A stretch of DNA of 64,000 bases from Mycobacteriales bacterium (GTDB taxonomy: Bacteria; Actinomycetota; Actinomycetes; Mycobacteriales; Mycobacteriaceae), in the NCBI GenBank assembly GCA_012842085.1, contig DUTM01000013.1, forward strand, positions 1-64,000, in the 5' to 3' direction. A program made the position numbers and the translations under genes. Positions 26,535 through 35,231 of this stretch are shown in pieces (the first letter of the stretch is position 1; each line of letters starts with the position of its first letter). The notes beneath the pieces are model-generated. The model saw only the letters and a list, made by a program, of their open reading frames with translations, searched no databases and was not told where the DNA came from.

Positions 26535-29438
26535 TCAGTTGTCGTTCTCCTCTCGCAGGCGACGCATGAGTTCAGCTGTGGAGATTGGTTTTTCGACATT
26601 GTCGGAATCCACCCAGGAGTCTTTATCCCGCGGGGTGTCCGCGTCAGTGGGGGAGCTGGGGCGGATCCGGACAGCACGCAGTCCTGCTCCTCTGTCGCCC
26701 CGCAGTTGGGCGTAATCTTCGTCCTCATATGAGGAACGCTGGGTTTCGGTGTGGTCGAAAAGCTCCTCATAGTCATCTTCGTAGCGAGCTCGCGGATAAC
26801 CTGCAGAGCTGCTCTGGGAGGTGACATCATCACCAAACTGTTCGTCGTAGGGATCCTGGGTAGCAGCATCCAGTGCAGCCGCTTGGGCTGCAGCCTGGGC
26901 TTCTAGCTGTGCCCGTTGCTGGGCAGCGCGCTGCTCTTCCCGAATCTTTTCTACCTCGGCACGCTTCTTAGCTTTCCGTTCTGCGCGACGGCGACCGAAG
27001 AAGCCTTTCTTCTTTTCTTCAGTGGGCTTTTCGGCAGCAGGCTCGGGTGGCGTAATGCGGCGGGCTTGGCGAACTGGTTGTGCATCCTGCGGATTCACTT
27101 GCAGGCGTTTCGCACGTCGGTAACCCGGAGTGGTGGTACTGCTGCCCGCGCCCGCGGCCGCACCTACGGCAGCACCAGCAAGTGCCGGTTGACGAGCAGA
27201 TTTTGATTCTGCGGTTTCGCCGAGGTCCATCAGGCCGTCAGAACCATCGTCGGTAAGTTCGCTTTCCGACAATCCCAGTTTGCGCTGGAGCTTCTTGAGG
27301 CTGAGGGGAGCCCACCAGTTGTCGTCGCCCAGCAGTTTCATGACCGACGGGACAAGCAACATGCGCACCACGGTGGCATCCAGGAAGAGGGCTATCACCA
27401 TACCGAAGGCGATATATTTCATCATCACAATTTCGGAGAACCCGAACGCGCCGGTCACCACGATCATGATCGCTGCGGCAGCGGTAATAATGCGTCCGGT
27501 AGAGGCAGTACCGAACCGGATGGATTCCTCCGTGGAGTGACCGGCTGCATGCGCTTCCACCATGCGAGACACCAGGAACACTTCATAGTCTGTGGAGAGA
27601 CCAAACAGGATCGCGATAATGAGCACCAAGGTGGCGGACATCATCGGCCCAGGGGTGAAGTTCAACAGGTCTGCACCTATGCCATCAATGAAGATCAGAG
27701 TGAGTACACCCAGCGTGGTGGCGATACTCAGCAAGGTCATGAGGATGGCCTTGATCGGAATCACCAAGGATCCGAAGGTGAGGAACATCAGAATGGTCAT
27801 CGACAGCAGCATGTAAATGGCCATGGCGGGCAGGTTGCGTATCAAGGCACTAATGGAGTCTTTCTCCAGGGCGGGGTTACCACCCACGTACGTTTCGGCG
27901 CCTTGCATGGAGATTCCTGCCAACTCACTGGTGCCGCCACCTGCGTAGAGCACATCCAGTTTGTCGCGCACCTCTTCCACAACGCGTGAGTTGTCGTTCA
28001 GATCAACTACGCCGCTTTGCAGCACGGTGATGGCGCGGCCATCCTTATCCACTTCGGTTTGTTTAGCAATCCGGAAGGGACCGGTAAGACCATCCACCTG
28101 GCTGGCCTCCGCAATAATGGCACCGGTTTGGGCGCCATTGGAGTTCTCCACCACGATCTTGATGGGGTTGGTGCGGAGGGTGGGGAAGGTGCGGTCGAAG
28201 GTTTCCTGCGCAACGCGGGTTTCGTTATCCGGCGGCAGGTAGGTTTCGTTGATGCCACCAAATTTCAGGTTGCCCATGGGCACGGCCAGCAGCAGCAGAA
28301 TAATAACGATCGGCACCATGGCGGCCACTGGACGCTTCATGGCAGCACCAGAGATGCGACCCCAGAAACTGTTGTAGAGCTCCTTCGGGGTGGGTTCTTT
28401 CTTGTGTCGGTTGAAACTCAACCAGTCGATGCGTTTGCCCAGGTAGCTCAAAATAATGGGGAGCAGCGTGAGGGACAGTAGGGCCGCTTGGAACACAGCC
28501 GAGATGGTGCCGTAGGCCACGGATTTCAGGAAGGCCTGGGGGAAGATCATCATGGCGGAGAGAGCTACGGCCACCATAATGGCGGAGAACACCACGGTGC
28601 GGCCCGCCGTTGCTACCGAGCGGGTGACGGCAGCGTGCGTGTCGTAGCCTTTCGCGAGTTCTTCGCGGAAGCGGCTCACAATGAAGAGGGCGTAGTCGAT
28701 GGCAAGACCCAAACCAATGAGTGTCACAGTGGACTGGGCGAAAGCGTTCACCTCAGTGCCCATGGCGATAAGGGTCAAAATACCGGTGGAGCCAACAATG
28801 GAGAGGCCACCGACAAGGAGCGGAAGCAGGGCTGCAACGACGCCGCCAAAGACGAAAATAAGTAGCACACCCACAATCGGCAGACCCGCAATTTCGGCGC
28901 GCTTAATGTCCTTCGCCATACCGGTATCGAGCTCACCGGAGACGGGAGTCTGGCCGGCAATGTGCTGGGATACTCCCGGAACTGGGATCTTATCCTCTAC
29001 CTGGCGGTAGTTTTTGAGGATGTCGTTGCCCCAGCCTTCCAACCGGATGGAAGCCATGGCGTGCTTCTTGTCTTTGGTGGCCAGCATGGCCTGTTTGGTG
29101 TTCCAGTAGCTGGCAATGCCCTCAATGTACTCGGGGTTCTCGGCCTCGAGTTTGTCCAGGTGGCCTTGTACTTTCTTGGCAAAGGCCTTGTCGTCTACGG
29201 TTTTCCCTTCGGGAGCATCGTAGAGGACAACCACGTCGGCAGAGCTGTCACGGCCGAATGTCGCTTCTTCTAGCTCCGCGGCTTTGATGGAGTCGCTACC
29301 GGGGTCGAACCAACCGGATTGGCTGAGATACTCGGGAAGTTGTCGCCCCACAATGCCAAGTGCTAGGACCCCTAGCATTACGACAAGTGCGACAAGTTTG
29401 CGGTGGCGCTGTACGAAGTCACCCCATTTAGTGAACAC
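26535..29438 (-). CDS. mmpL3: MmpL3-type trehalose monomycolate transporter (RND superfamily)
   Basis: Proton-driven transporter that moves trehalose monomycolate across the inner membrane for building the mycomembrane; it is essential in mycobacteria. Two repeats each have one TM helix, a periplasmic loop domain and a bundle of helices. The proton-relay Asp-Tyr pairs are visible in GLGLAIDYALFIVSRF (Asp248-Tyr249) and LFGLSTDYEVFLVSRM (about 615). After about residue 740 comes a long cytosolic tail rich in Arg, Gln, Ala and acids, as in mycobacterial MmpL3. At 967 aa it is normal. It follows the NYN gene by 3 bp and precedes the Rv0204c-type gene, matching Rv0204c-Rv0208c synteny. Confidence 0.93.
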   Translation of the reverse strand: MFTKWGDFVQRHRKLVALVVMLGVLALGIVGRQLPEYLSQSGWFDPGSDSIKAAELEEATFGRDSSADVVVLYDAPEGKTVDDKAFAKKVQGHLDKLEAENPEYIEGIASYWNTKQAMLATKDKKHAMASIRLEGWGNDILKNYRQVEDKIPVPGVSQHIAGQTPVSGELDTGMAKDIKRAEIAGLPIVGVLLIFVFGGVVAALLPLLVGGLSIVGSTGILTLIAMGTEVNAFAQSTVTLIGLGLAIDYALFIVSRFREELAKGYDTHAAVTRSVATAGRTVVFSAIMVAVALSAMMIFPQAFLKSVAYGTISAVFQAALLSLTLLPIILSYLGKRIDWLSFNRHKKEPTPKELYNSFWGRISGAAMKRPVAAMVPIVIILLLLAVPMGNLKFGGINETYLPPDNETRVAQETFDRTFPTLRTNPIKIVVENSNGAQTGAIIAEASQVDGLTGPFRIAKQTEVDKDGRAITVLQSGVVDLNDNSRVVEEVRDKLDVLYAGGGTSELAGISMQGAETYVGGNPALEKDSISALIRNLPAMAIYMLLSMTILMFLTFGSLVIPIKAILMTLLSIATTLGVLTLIFIDGIGADLLNFTPGPMMSATLVLIIAILFGLSTDYEVFLVSRMVEAHAAGHSTEESIRFGTASTGRIITAAAAIMIVVTGAFGFSEIVMMKYIAFGMVIALFLDATVVRMLLVPSVMKLLGDDNWWAPLSLKKLQRKLGLSESELTDDGSDGLMDLGETAESKSARQPALAGAAVGAAAGAGSSTTTPGYRRAKRLQVNPQDAQPVRQARRITPPEPAAEKPTEEKKKGFFGRRRAERKAKKRAEVEKIREEQRAAQQRAQLEAQAAAQAAALDAATQDPYDEQFGDDVTSQSSSAGYPRARYEDDYEELFDHTETQRSSYEDEDYAQLRGDRGAGLRAVRIRPSSPTDADTPRDKDSWVDSDNVEKPISTAELMRRLREENDN

Positions 29439-29441
29439 CGA

Positions 29442-30119
29442 CTAGTCCTCGCTTCCTTTGTCTTCTACCGAGCTTTCGGCATGGTCTGTGGCACGCTCCA
29501 AAAGCGCACGCAGCGGACGGAAGGGGGGAAGCCAAGCACCATCTTCCGGAAGGTTGTGAAGGTCCATCCGGGGGAGTGGTTGTTGGAATAATCCGTCCAC
29601 ATCTTCAACATCAACAAATTCCAGCCGTGGGTCTTCAATAGCCCAGTCGCATTCCTCATAAAAGCCAAGGACTACTACCGTCACGCCCTGTGTAGCTAAA
29701 TCGTCCAAAGTGGCTTTAAAGTTACGCCCATCTGCAGAAGCGACCACTACCAGTTCCAGTGTCGAATTCGTGTTGCGCTTCGCAATGTGTGCCAGCATAT
29801 CGTCGTCCACATCGGAATCCGGTGTGGTTTTGGGTTTGGCGAAAACTGAGAAGCCGATATTGCGAAGGGCGTCGATCCACGACTGAATGCCCTCCACATT
29901 ACCGTCTGCCACATTGGTGAAGAGGGTTGCCTCGGCGGTGATATCGGATTCGTCAACACCTTTTTGGGCAGCTATCTGGGCAGTTCGCTCCAGTAACCAA
30001 GTACCCGCAGCATCAAATCGGGGGCGTTGGTAGCTATTGGGACGCCCTCCAACAATGGCGGAGAGTCCCATATCCATGTTGGGCGCATCCCAAATAAGCA
30101 AAGTGCGGGAGTCAGTCAT
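29442..30119 (-). CDS. NYN-domain protein (Rv0207c type)
   Basis: 225 aa, a PIN-like NYN fold: LLIWDAPNMDMGL at the start with the first conserved Asp, DDDMLAHIAKR in the middle and VASADGRNFKATLDDL with the second acidic site. RNase activity is predicted from the superfamily only. I chose ATG 30119 (MTDSRTLLIWDAPN), 4 bp after the trmB stop, over an ORF start 32 codons upstream that would run deep into trmB. The ribosome-binding site is weak (GAAAG). Its fixed place between trmB and mmpL3 in mycolate bacteria suggests a linked role. Confidence 0.82.
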   Translation of the reverse strand: MTDSRTLLIWDAPNMDMGLSAIVGGRPNSYQRPRFDAAGTWLLERTAQIAAQKGVDESDITAEATLFTNVADGNVEGIQSWIDALRNIGFSVFAKPKTTPDSDVDDDMLAHIAKRNTNSTLELVVVASADGRNFKATLDDLATQGVTVVVLGFYEECDWAIEDPRLEFVDVEDVDGLFQQPLPRMDLHNLPEDGAWLPPFRPLRALLERATDHAESSVEDKGSED

Positions 30120-30123
30120 GGTG

Positions 30124-30966
30124 TTAACTTTCAATACCGTTGCTGTCGGGGGCGGGTGGGCGCTGCCAAACAAATTCGTGAATGACGTGGCCGGCGCGCA
30201 GCCCTTTATTTTCAAATTTAGTGGTGGGACGCTGCAAACTCATCGGGGCGGGAGTATCAAGTCCTTCCGGCCTTCTTATAAGGACGTCACAAGCGTCGCC
30301 GGTTTCCTCAATAAATTCAGCGTAGTCGGCATGGTCGGTGGCCACATGCAGAATTCCACCTGGTTTAAGAACGCTTGAGATGAGCTCAAAAGTTCCCGGT
30401 TGCAGGAGACGGCGTTTGTGGTGGCGGGCTTTCGGCCACGGATCGGGGAAGAAGATGCGCACCCCATCCAGGAAGGCGGCCGGCAGCATGCTCTCCATAA
30501 CGTCTACTGCGTCGCCGCGGAAGAACCGAATATTGGGTATGTCTTCCCGCACTGCGCGAGCCAATAGCTGGGCAATACCGGGCTTGTAGACTTCCAGCGC
30601 TAGCACATTGATGTGAGGTTCTGCTTGTGCCATTTCGCTGGTGCTGGTTCCAGTACCAAAACCAATTTCGAGAACGGTGGTGGCTTCGCGACCAAACCAG
30701 TCGTGAATGTCAGCCGGGGTAAGTTCCGTGTCGGAGGCATTCTTACCAAGCTGTGGCCAGTACTCGTTCCAGATCCGTTGTTTGGCGTCCGAGATGGCGC
30801 CGTGGCGGGCGCGGAAGGCGGTTACGCGCGGATAGAGACGAGAAGATTCGTTTCTTTTTTTATTTTGTGCACGTTTTTCGGCCGCGAGTTGAGCCCGGTA
30901 TGCGGGGTCGTCCCAACGCGGGTTTCTCGAGCTAGTGCGGGGTGTTTGGCTGTCATTCACAACCAT
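30124..30966 (-). CDS. trmB: tRNA (guanine-N7-)-methyltransferase
   Basis: Methylates N7 of G46 in the variable loop of tRNAs, using S-adenosylmethionine. Motif I is VLEIGFGTGTSTSEMA; NIRFFRGDAVDVMESML and RIFFPDPWPKARHHKRRL (with the PDPWPK signature) are diagnostic. The start ATG 30966 has AGGA 7 nt upstream, giving 280 aa; an ATG ten codons earlier has a poorer site. It is the first gene of trmB-NYN-mmpL3-Rv0204c-type, the order of M. tuberculosis Rv0208c-Rv0204c. Confidence 0.95.
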   Translation of the reverse strand: MVVNDSQTPRTSSRNPRWDDPAYRAQLAAEKRAQNKKRNESSRLYPRVTAFRARHGAISDAKQRIWNEYWPQLGKNASDTELTPADIHDWFGREATTVLEIGFGTGTSTSEMAQAEPHINVLALEVYKPGIAQLLARAVREDIPNIRFFRGDAVDVMESMLPAAFLDGVRIFFPDPWPKARHHKRRLLQPGTFELISSVLKPGGILHVATDHADYAEFIEETGDACDVLIRRPEGLDTPAPMSLQRPTTKFENKGLRAGHVIHEFVWQRPPAPDSNGIES

Positions 30967-31076
30967 TATCGTTCCTGTTTTTGCGGCAAATGTCATCTTT
31001 TAGCACGGTTCAAAAGGAAAGTAGCTCCCCTATTTAATTAACCGAGGGTGCACTATAGGGAACGGAAGGAGGGACC

Positions 31077-31673
31077 ATGGGCCCATTAACGAGTCGGTTA
31101 ATGCAGTTCACCGAGCCTTTAGTGGAGTCTGCGGGAGCAGATGACAAAGGTTGGTGTGCCGCTATTCGACGGGTTTGCTCACGGCCGCGTCTAATTGCGG
31201 TAGTGGGTGACGGAACTGGTGTTGCGCTGCCGGATTTTCCTGGTGAAGGTACTGCGGCGTTGCCGGTTGTGGTGGTTGCTCGTGCTCTCGAACTTCAGCT
31301 ACGGGCACAAAAAATAGCTGCTGACTGCATTCCTGCTGCCAGTATGCCGGGTGGAGCATTAGCGCTGTGGCGTAATGTTTCCGACCCGAGCATTCCACCG
31401 GCGGAGCGAGTTGCAGAGTGGCCAGATTTGGTTGTGCAGGTAGGAGTAACGCCTATCGCTCCGGAAATCTTTCCGGTACCAGTGGTGCGAGCTCCCTTGG
31501 AGTGGAGCAATCCGCAAGAGGCCAGCATGGTGTTAACCGCCCAAGTAGTTCCTGCTGTGGAGCGCGAAGAAAGTGCCTGGTTGGTTGCGGAAGCCGCGGC
31601 CGCTAGTGGTTGGCATAGCCGCGAAGTGGAGTTGTTCCTCAAGGAGGTGTCTCGTGCCGAATTCGTGGTCTGA
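31077..31673 (+). CDS. Hypothetical protein, 198 aa
   Basis: I do not recognise a family. The protein is soluble-looking, Ala/Val/Pro-rich, with alternating hydrophobic strands (LIAVVGDGTGVALPDF, LPVVVVARALELQ) suggestive of an alpha/beta fold. GGAGG lies 5 nt upstream of the ATG. Its last 20 bp overlap the start of the next gene, which has its own strong ribosome-binding site inside this one, so the two are translationally coupled. In M. tuberculosis the equivalent interval between trmB and pckA holds two conserved hypotheticals (Rv0209, Rv0210), which may be distant counterparts. Confidence 0.72.
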   Translation: MGPLTSRLMQFTEPLVESAGADDKGWCAAIRRVCSRPRLIAVVGDGTGVALPDFPGEGTAALPVVVVARALELQLRAQKIAADCIPAASMPGGALALWRNVSDPSIPPAERVAEWPDLVVQVGVTPIAPEIFPVPVVRAPLEWSNPQEASMVLTAQVVPAVEREESAWLVAEAAAASGWHSREVELFLKEVSRAEFVV

Positions 31674-32418
31674 GAGATCTTCACAAGTAGCACAGCAATT
31701 TCGGCAGGCTCGCGATAATGCCCGCGCAATGCAACGGGTGCAGGTGACGGGAGCTGTCGATCGGTGGATACAGGATAGTGTGCGGACTGCAGTCAACTCC
31801 GGTGGGGGCGCTATACGGGAAGTAGCGCCTGCGACCGAAGTGTGGGAGCGGTCGGCGGCTACCAGTACTCCACAATTGGAGCTGAGTCTGGCACAAGTGC
31901 TGGAACCACGGCAGCGCCACCAACTGGTCACCACCCTGCACAAATCCTTTGTCACGGTGAGCCAGGAGAAAACTGCCGAGGCTAAGCGAAATAAACCGAC
32001 TGTGGCGTGGGATGTTGTTATTCCCTCGCTATTGTCTCTGGCGGCAGGTATCGGTCTAGTGCGAGCCATCGTAGTGGTGATGGACTATGCCGGTGCTCCT
32101 ATCCACGGCTGGTGGTGGCTGGCGGTGGCATTCCTGGTGGGAATCCTTTTCACTACTGGAATGGTGGCCTTGCGGGTGCACCAGAGACGCGAAAAATTAC
32201 GTATGACTATGGCGGCGGAGCTACACAGGGAATTGGGCCGAAGGGTGCAAGAGATAGTAGCTGCGCTGTATTTTGCGGAAACTGCGGGTAAGCAACAGTA
32301 CGCAGGACGACAGTCCTCCCAGAAAGCGACACTCGGGATGGATATCTACCTAGGGGAGGGGCACACGACCTCGCTAACTCCACGGCGAGTAGCGGTGGCG
32401 TGCAACGGGAATAGCTAG
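31654..32418 (+). CDS. Hypothetical protein with two TM helices, 254 aa
   Basis: I recognise no family. A soluble N-terminal helical region (about 1-110) is followed by two TM helices (VVIPSLLSLAAGIGLVRAI; WLAVAFLVGILFTTGMVAL) and a basic C-terminal region. The GTG at 31654 is preceded by a near-perfect AAGGAGG with 6-nt spacing. This start is preferred over an in-frame ATG 27 codons earlier, which would overlap the upstream gene much further. Coupling to the upstream gene suggests the two products work together, perhaps as a membrane pair. Confidence 0.72.
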   Translation: MPNSWSERSSQVAQQFRQARDNARAMQRVQVTGAVDRWIQDSVRTAVNSGGGAIREVAPATEVWERSAATSTPQLELSLAQVLEPRQRHQLVTTLHKSFVTVSQEKTAEAKRNKPTVAWDVVIPSLLSLAAGIGLVRAIVVVMDYAGAPIHGWWWLAVAFLVGILFTTGMVALRVHQRREKLRMTMAAELHRELGRRVQEIVAALYFAETAGKQQYAGRQSSQKATLGMDIYLGEGHTTSLTPRRVAVACNGNS

Positions 32419-32501
32419 ATCTAGCGGTACTAGCAACCTCATTTTGAGGTGAAACAGGATAGCCATCATCACATAGAGAGAATGCATAATCGGGAGCACT
32501 A

Positions 32502-33026
32502 ATGGACGATACTTATATCCCATTCGACCCTTGGCTGGGGGACGTTTGGTCAGTTACAGACCCGTTCGGAAATGAGTGGGTGACACTGCCGCTGGATCTT
32601 CCCGAAGATCCTATTAGTGGACAAAAGGTGGAAGGTCACCCATTTTGGAGCGAGCCACAGTCAAATGAGACAGAAATCACATTCGTCAATATGGGCGAAA
32701 TGGCAGCCGAACTCGATTCTGACGCGGGTGCCGGAATAATCGATTCGGAATCTATGGAGGATTTCCCAATTGACGCCGGAGGCGACACGGAAAAGCTTCG
32801 GCAAATTGCTTTTTCGGATCGTACAAATCTTGCAGAAGACGAACTTTTTCTTAAATTAGGAGAGCACTGCTACGCCATCTCTTCCGACGAAAAAGACTGT
32901 GCCACAATCGCTTACAGTGAAGGTCTCATTATTTTTACGGATGAGGATATGGATGGTGTCGTCGATCGGATTGATAGCGTGACCTTTGCCGGAGTACACA
33001 ATTCTTGGCGCGTTCCAGGTACCTAA
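32502..33026 (+). CDS. Acidic hypothetical protein with a calcium-loop-like motif
   Basis: 174 aa, strongly acidic, with no signal peptide or TM segment. Near the C terminus, DEDMDGVVDRID follows the spacing of thrombospondin-type-3/EF-loop calcium sites (Asp at positions 1, 3, 5 and 9). The N-terminal part has WLGDVWSVTDPFGNEWV, which I cannot assign. GGGAG lies 5 nt before the ATG. It sits alone between the unknown gene pair and pckG. A relation to Asp-rich DUF proteins of corynebacteria is possible but unproven. Confidence 0.65.
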   Translation: MDDTYIPFDPWLGDVWSVTDPFGNEWVTLPLDLPEDPISGQKVEGHPFWSEPQSNETEITFVNMGEMAAELDSDAGAGIIDSESMEDFPIDAGGDTEKLRQIAFSDRTNLAEDELFLKLGEHCYAISSDEKDCATIAYSEGLIIFTDEDMDGVVDRIDSVTFAGVHNSWRVPGT

Positions 33027-33116
33027 GAAGTCGAACTTTAAGTGAACAGAACCCTATAAAAATCTGAACACCTGGACCCGTTCTGCCTGATGGCAACTGT
33101 TTGGCAATTAGAAATT

Positions 33117-33132
33117 TGTGATGAGAATCACA
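33117..33132 (+). promoter_or_regulatory. CRP/GlxR-type binding site upstream of pckG
   Basis: TGTGA-N6-TCACA matches the CRP-family consensus perfectly and extends to an 8-bp dyad (33115-33122 with 33127-33134). It is centred about 112 bp before the pckG start. In Corynebacterium the cAMP-dependent regulator GlxR binds this motif and controls carbon-metabolism genes. A TATGCT hexamer near 33172 may be the -10. Confidence 0.6.
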
Positions 33133-33235
33133 AAAGATCGGTGAAGGTGAGCCCGCAGCGCTTTTCTGGAATATGCTAGAAGGGCGTACACCATCTAACA
33201 TGGAAAACGACGTCAAATACTTGTAGGAGTGACAG

Positions 33236-35062
33236 ATGACTCAAAAAACCATTCCAGGCTTTGAGGGAACCATCCCCACTGAGAATGAAAAGCTCATCGA
33301 TTTCGTAGCCGAGTGGGCCGAAATCATGACCCCAGACAAGGTCGTATTCTGCGACGGCTCCCAAGAAGAGTGGGATCAAATCACTGCGGAGCTCGTCGAA
33401 GGTGGCACCTTCACCCAACTGAACCCGGACAAGAAGCCCAACTCCTTCGTGGCTATGTCCGACCCCGCAGACGTTGCTCGCGTTGAGTCCCGCACCTTCA
33501 TTTGCTCTGAAACTGAAGAAGGCGCTGGCCCCACCAACAACTGGGCCGAACCAAACGCCATGCGCGAAGAAATGCTCGAGCACTACAAGGGCTGCATGAA
33601 GGGCCGTACCATGTACGTCATTCCCTTCTGCATGGGCCCCCTCTCCGCAGAAGACCCCAAGCTCGGTGTCGAACTGACCGACTCTGGCTACGTTGTGGTC
33701 AACATGCGCATCATGACCCGTATGGGCGACGGCGCACTGGAGAAGATTGGCAAGGACGGCGACTTTGTCCGCGGCGTTCACTCCGTCGGCGCTCCCCTCG
33801 AAGAGGGCGAAGAAGACGTTGCATGGCCTTGCAACCCTGAGAAGTACATCACTCACTTCCCCGAAACCCGCGAGATCTGGTCCTTCGGTTCCGGCTACGG
33901 CGGAAACGCCCTGCTCGGTAAGAAGTGCTACGCCCTGCGTATCGCTACCGTAATGGCCCGCGACGAAGGCTGGATGGCCGAGCACATGCTCATCCTCAAG
34001 CTCACCAGCCCCGAAGGCAAGCCCTACTACATCTGTGGTGCTTTCCCGTCCGCCTGTGGCAAGACCAACCTCGCTATGCTGCAGCCCACCATCCCCGGAT
34101 GGAAGGCTGAAGTTGTGGGCGACGACATCGCTTGGATGCACTTCGGTGAAGACGGCCGTCTCTACGCCGTCAACCCCGAAAACGGCTTCTTCGGTGTTGC
34201 CCCCGGCACCAACTACAACTCCAACCCGAACGCCATGCGTTCCATGGAGCCCGGTAACTGCATCTTCACCAACGTTGCTATCACCGACGACGGCGACGTC
34301 TGGTGGGAAGAGATCGGTTACACCGAGGATCACCTCATCGACTGGAACGGCAACGACTGGACTCCCGAGTCCGACAAGCCGGCCGCTCACCCGAACTCCC
34401 GCTACACTGTGCCGATCGTCCAGTGCCCGGTGACCGCAGAAGAGTTCAACGACCCGAACGGTGTTCCGGTTTCCGCCATCCTCTTCGGTGGCCGCCGCCC
34501 CGACACCATTCCGCTGGTCTCCGAGGCCTACGACTGGAACCACGGTGTCTACATCGGTGCCACCCTGTCCTCCGGCCAGACCGCTGCCGCTGAAGGCAAG
34601 GTCGGATCTGTCCGTCGTGACCCCATGGCTATGCTTCCCTTCATCGGCTACAACGTCGGTGACTACCTTGATCACTGGATCAAGATGGGCGAAAAGGGCG
34701 GCGACAAGATGCCGAAGATCTTCTACGTCAACTGGTTCCGCCGTGACGAAGACGGTGGCTTCCTCTGGCCTGGATTCGGCGACAACTCCCGCGTCCTCAA
34801 GTGGATCGTCCAGCGTCTCGAAGGCGAAGTCGAAGCCGACAACACCATCGTTGGCCAGACCGCCCGCGCCGAGGACATCGACCTCGAAGGCATCGAAGAC
34901 TGCACCATGGAACAGCTCGAAGCTGCTCTTGCCGTCAACAAGGACGAATGGGAGCGCGAAGTTCCGGACATCGAAGAATGGTTCGAGAAGCTGGGACCGA
35001 AGGTTCCGCAGGAAGTTCTCGACGAGTTCGAGGCCCTCAAGCAGCGTATTGCTGAGGCCTAA
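33236..35062 (+). CDS. pckG: Phosphoenolpyruvate carboxykinase (GTP)
   Basis: Interconverts oxaloacetate and phosphoenolpyruvate with GTP/GDP and Mn2+, the first step of gluconeogenesis. Landmarks of the GTP class: the P-loop [13 protein letters not shown] with Lys276, the metal and oxaloacetate region [28 protein letters not shown], and [19 protein letters not shown] near the nucleotide site. At 608 aa it is full length. TAGGAG lies 7 nt before the ATG. It is monocistronic, between a CRP/GlxR-type site and a strong terminator. Codons are highly biased toward C-ending forms, as expected for high expression. Confidence 0.97.
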   Translation: MTQKTIPGFEGTIPTENEKLIDFVAEWAEIMTPDKVVFCDGSQEEWDQITAELVEGGTFTQLNPDKKPNSFVAMSDPADVARVESRTFICSETEEGAGPTNNWAEPNAMREEMLEHYKGCMKGRTMYVIPFCMGPLSAEDPKLGVELTDSGYVVVNMRIMTRMGDGALEKIGKDGDFVRGVHSVGAPLEEGEEDVAWPCNPEKYITHFPETREIWSFGSGYGGNALLGKKCYALRIATVMARDEGWMAEHMLILKLTSPEGKPYYICGAFPSACGKTNLAMLQPTIPGWKAEVVGDDIAWMHFGEDGRLYAVNPENGFFGVAPGTNYNSNPNAMRSMEPGNCIFTNVAITDDGDVWWEEIGYTEDHLIDWNGNDWTPESDKPAAHPNSRYTVPIVQCPVTAEEFNDPNGVPVSAILFGGRRPDTIPLVSEAYDWNHGVYIGATLSSGQTAAAEGKVGSVRRDPMAMLPFIGYNVGDYLDHWIKMGEKGGDKMPKIFYVNWFRRDEDGGFLWPGFGDNSRVLKWIVQRLEGEVEADNTIVGQTARAEDIDLEGIEDCTMEQLEAALAVNKDEWEREVPDIEEWFEKLGPKVPQEVLDEFEALKQRIAEA

Positions 35063-35115
35063 GCTCGAAAAGGCTTTCATTGCAGCGTAATTAACGTTAT
35101 GCAATAGCAAACCAT

Positions 35116-35152
35116 AAACAATGCCCCCACCACGCTGGTGGGGGCATTGTTT
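35116..35152. terminator. Terminator after pckG
   Basis: A perfect 17-bp inverted repeat (35116-35132 with 35136-35152), G+C-rich in the core, with a 3-nt loop and T's at the end of the right arm. It can act in both directions. Confidence 0.9.
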
Positions 35153-35231
35153 ATGCTTAAGTCAGACATTTCTCCCCGGCGAATATATTGTCTAAACTTT
35201 GATCAGATACCTTAAACTCTAGGAGCGTACA

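Noticed and set aside
33176-35110. 644-codon ORF on the minus strand opposite pckG
   Set aside because: It is the mirror of a highly codon-biased gene; the C-ending codons of pckG remove stops from the opposite frame. It has no family features or plausible start signal, and pckG is unambiguous.
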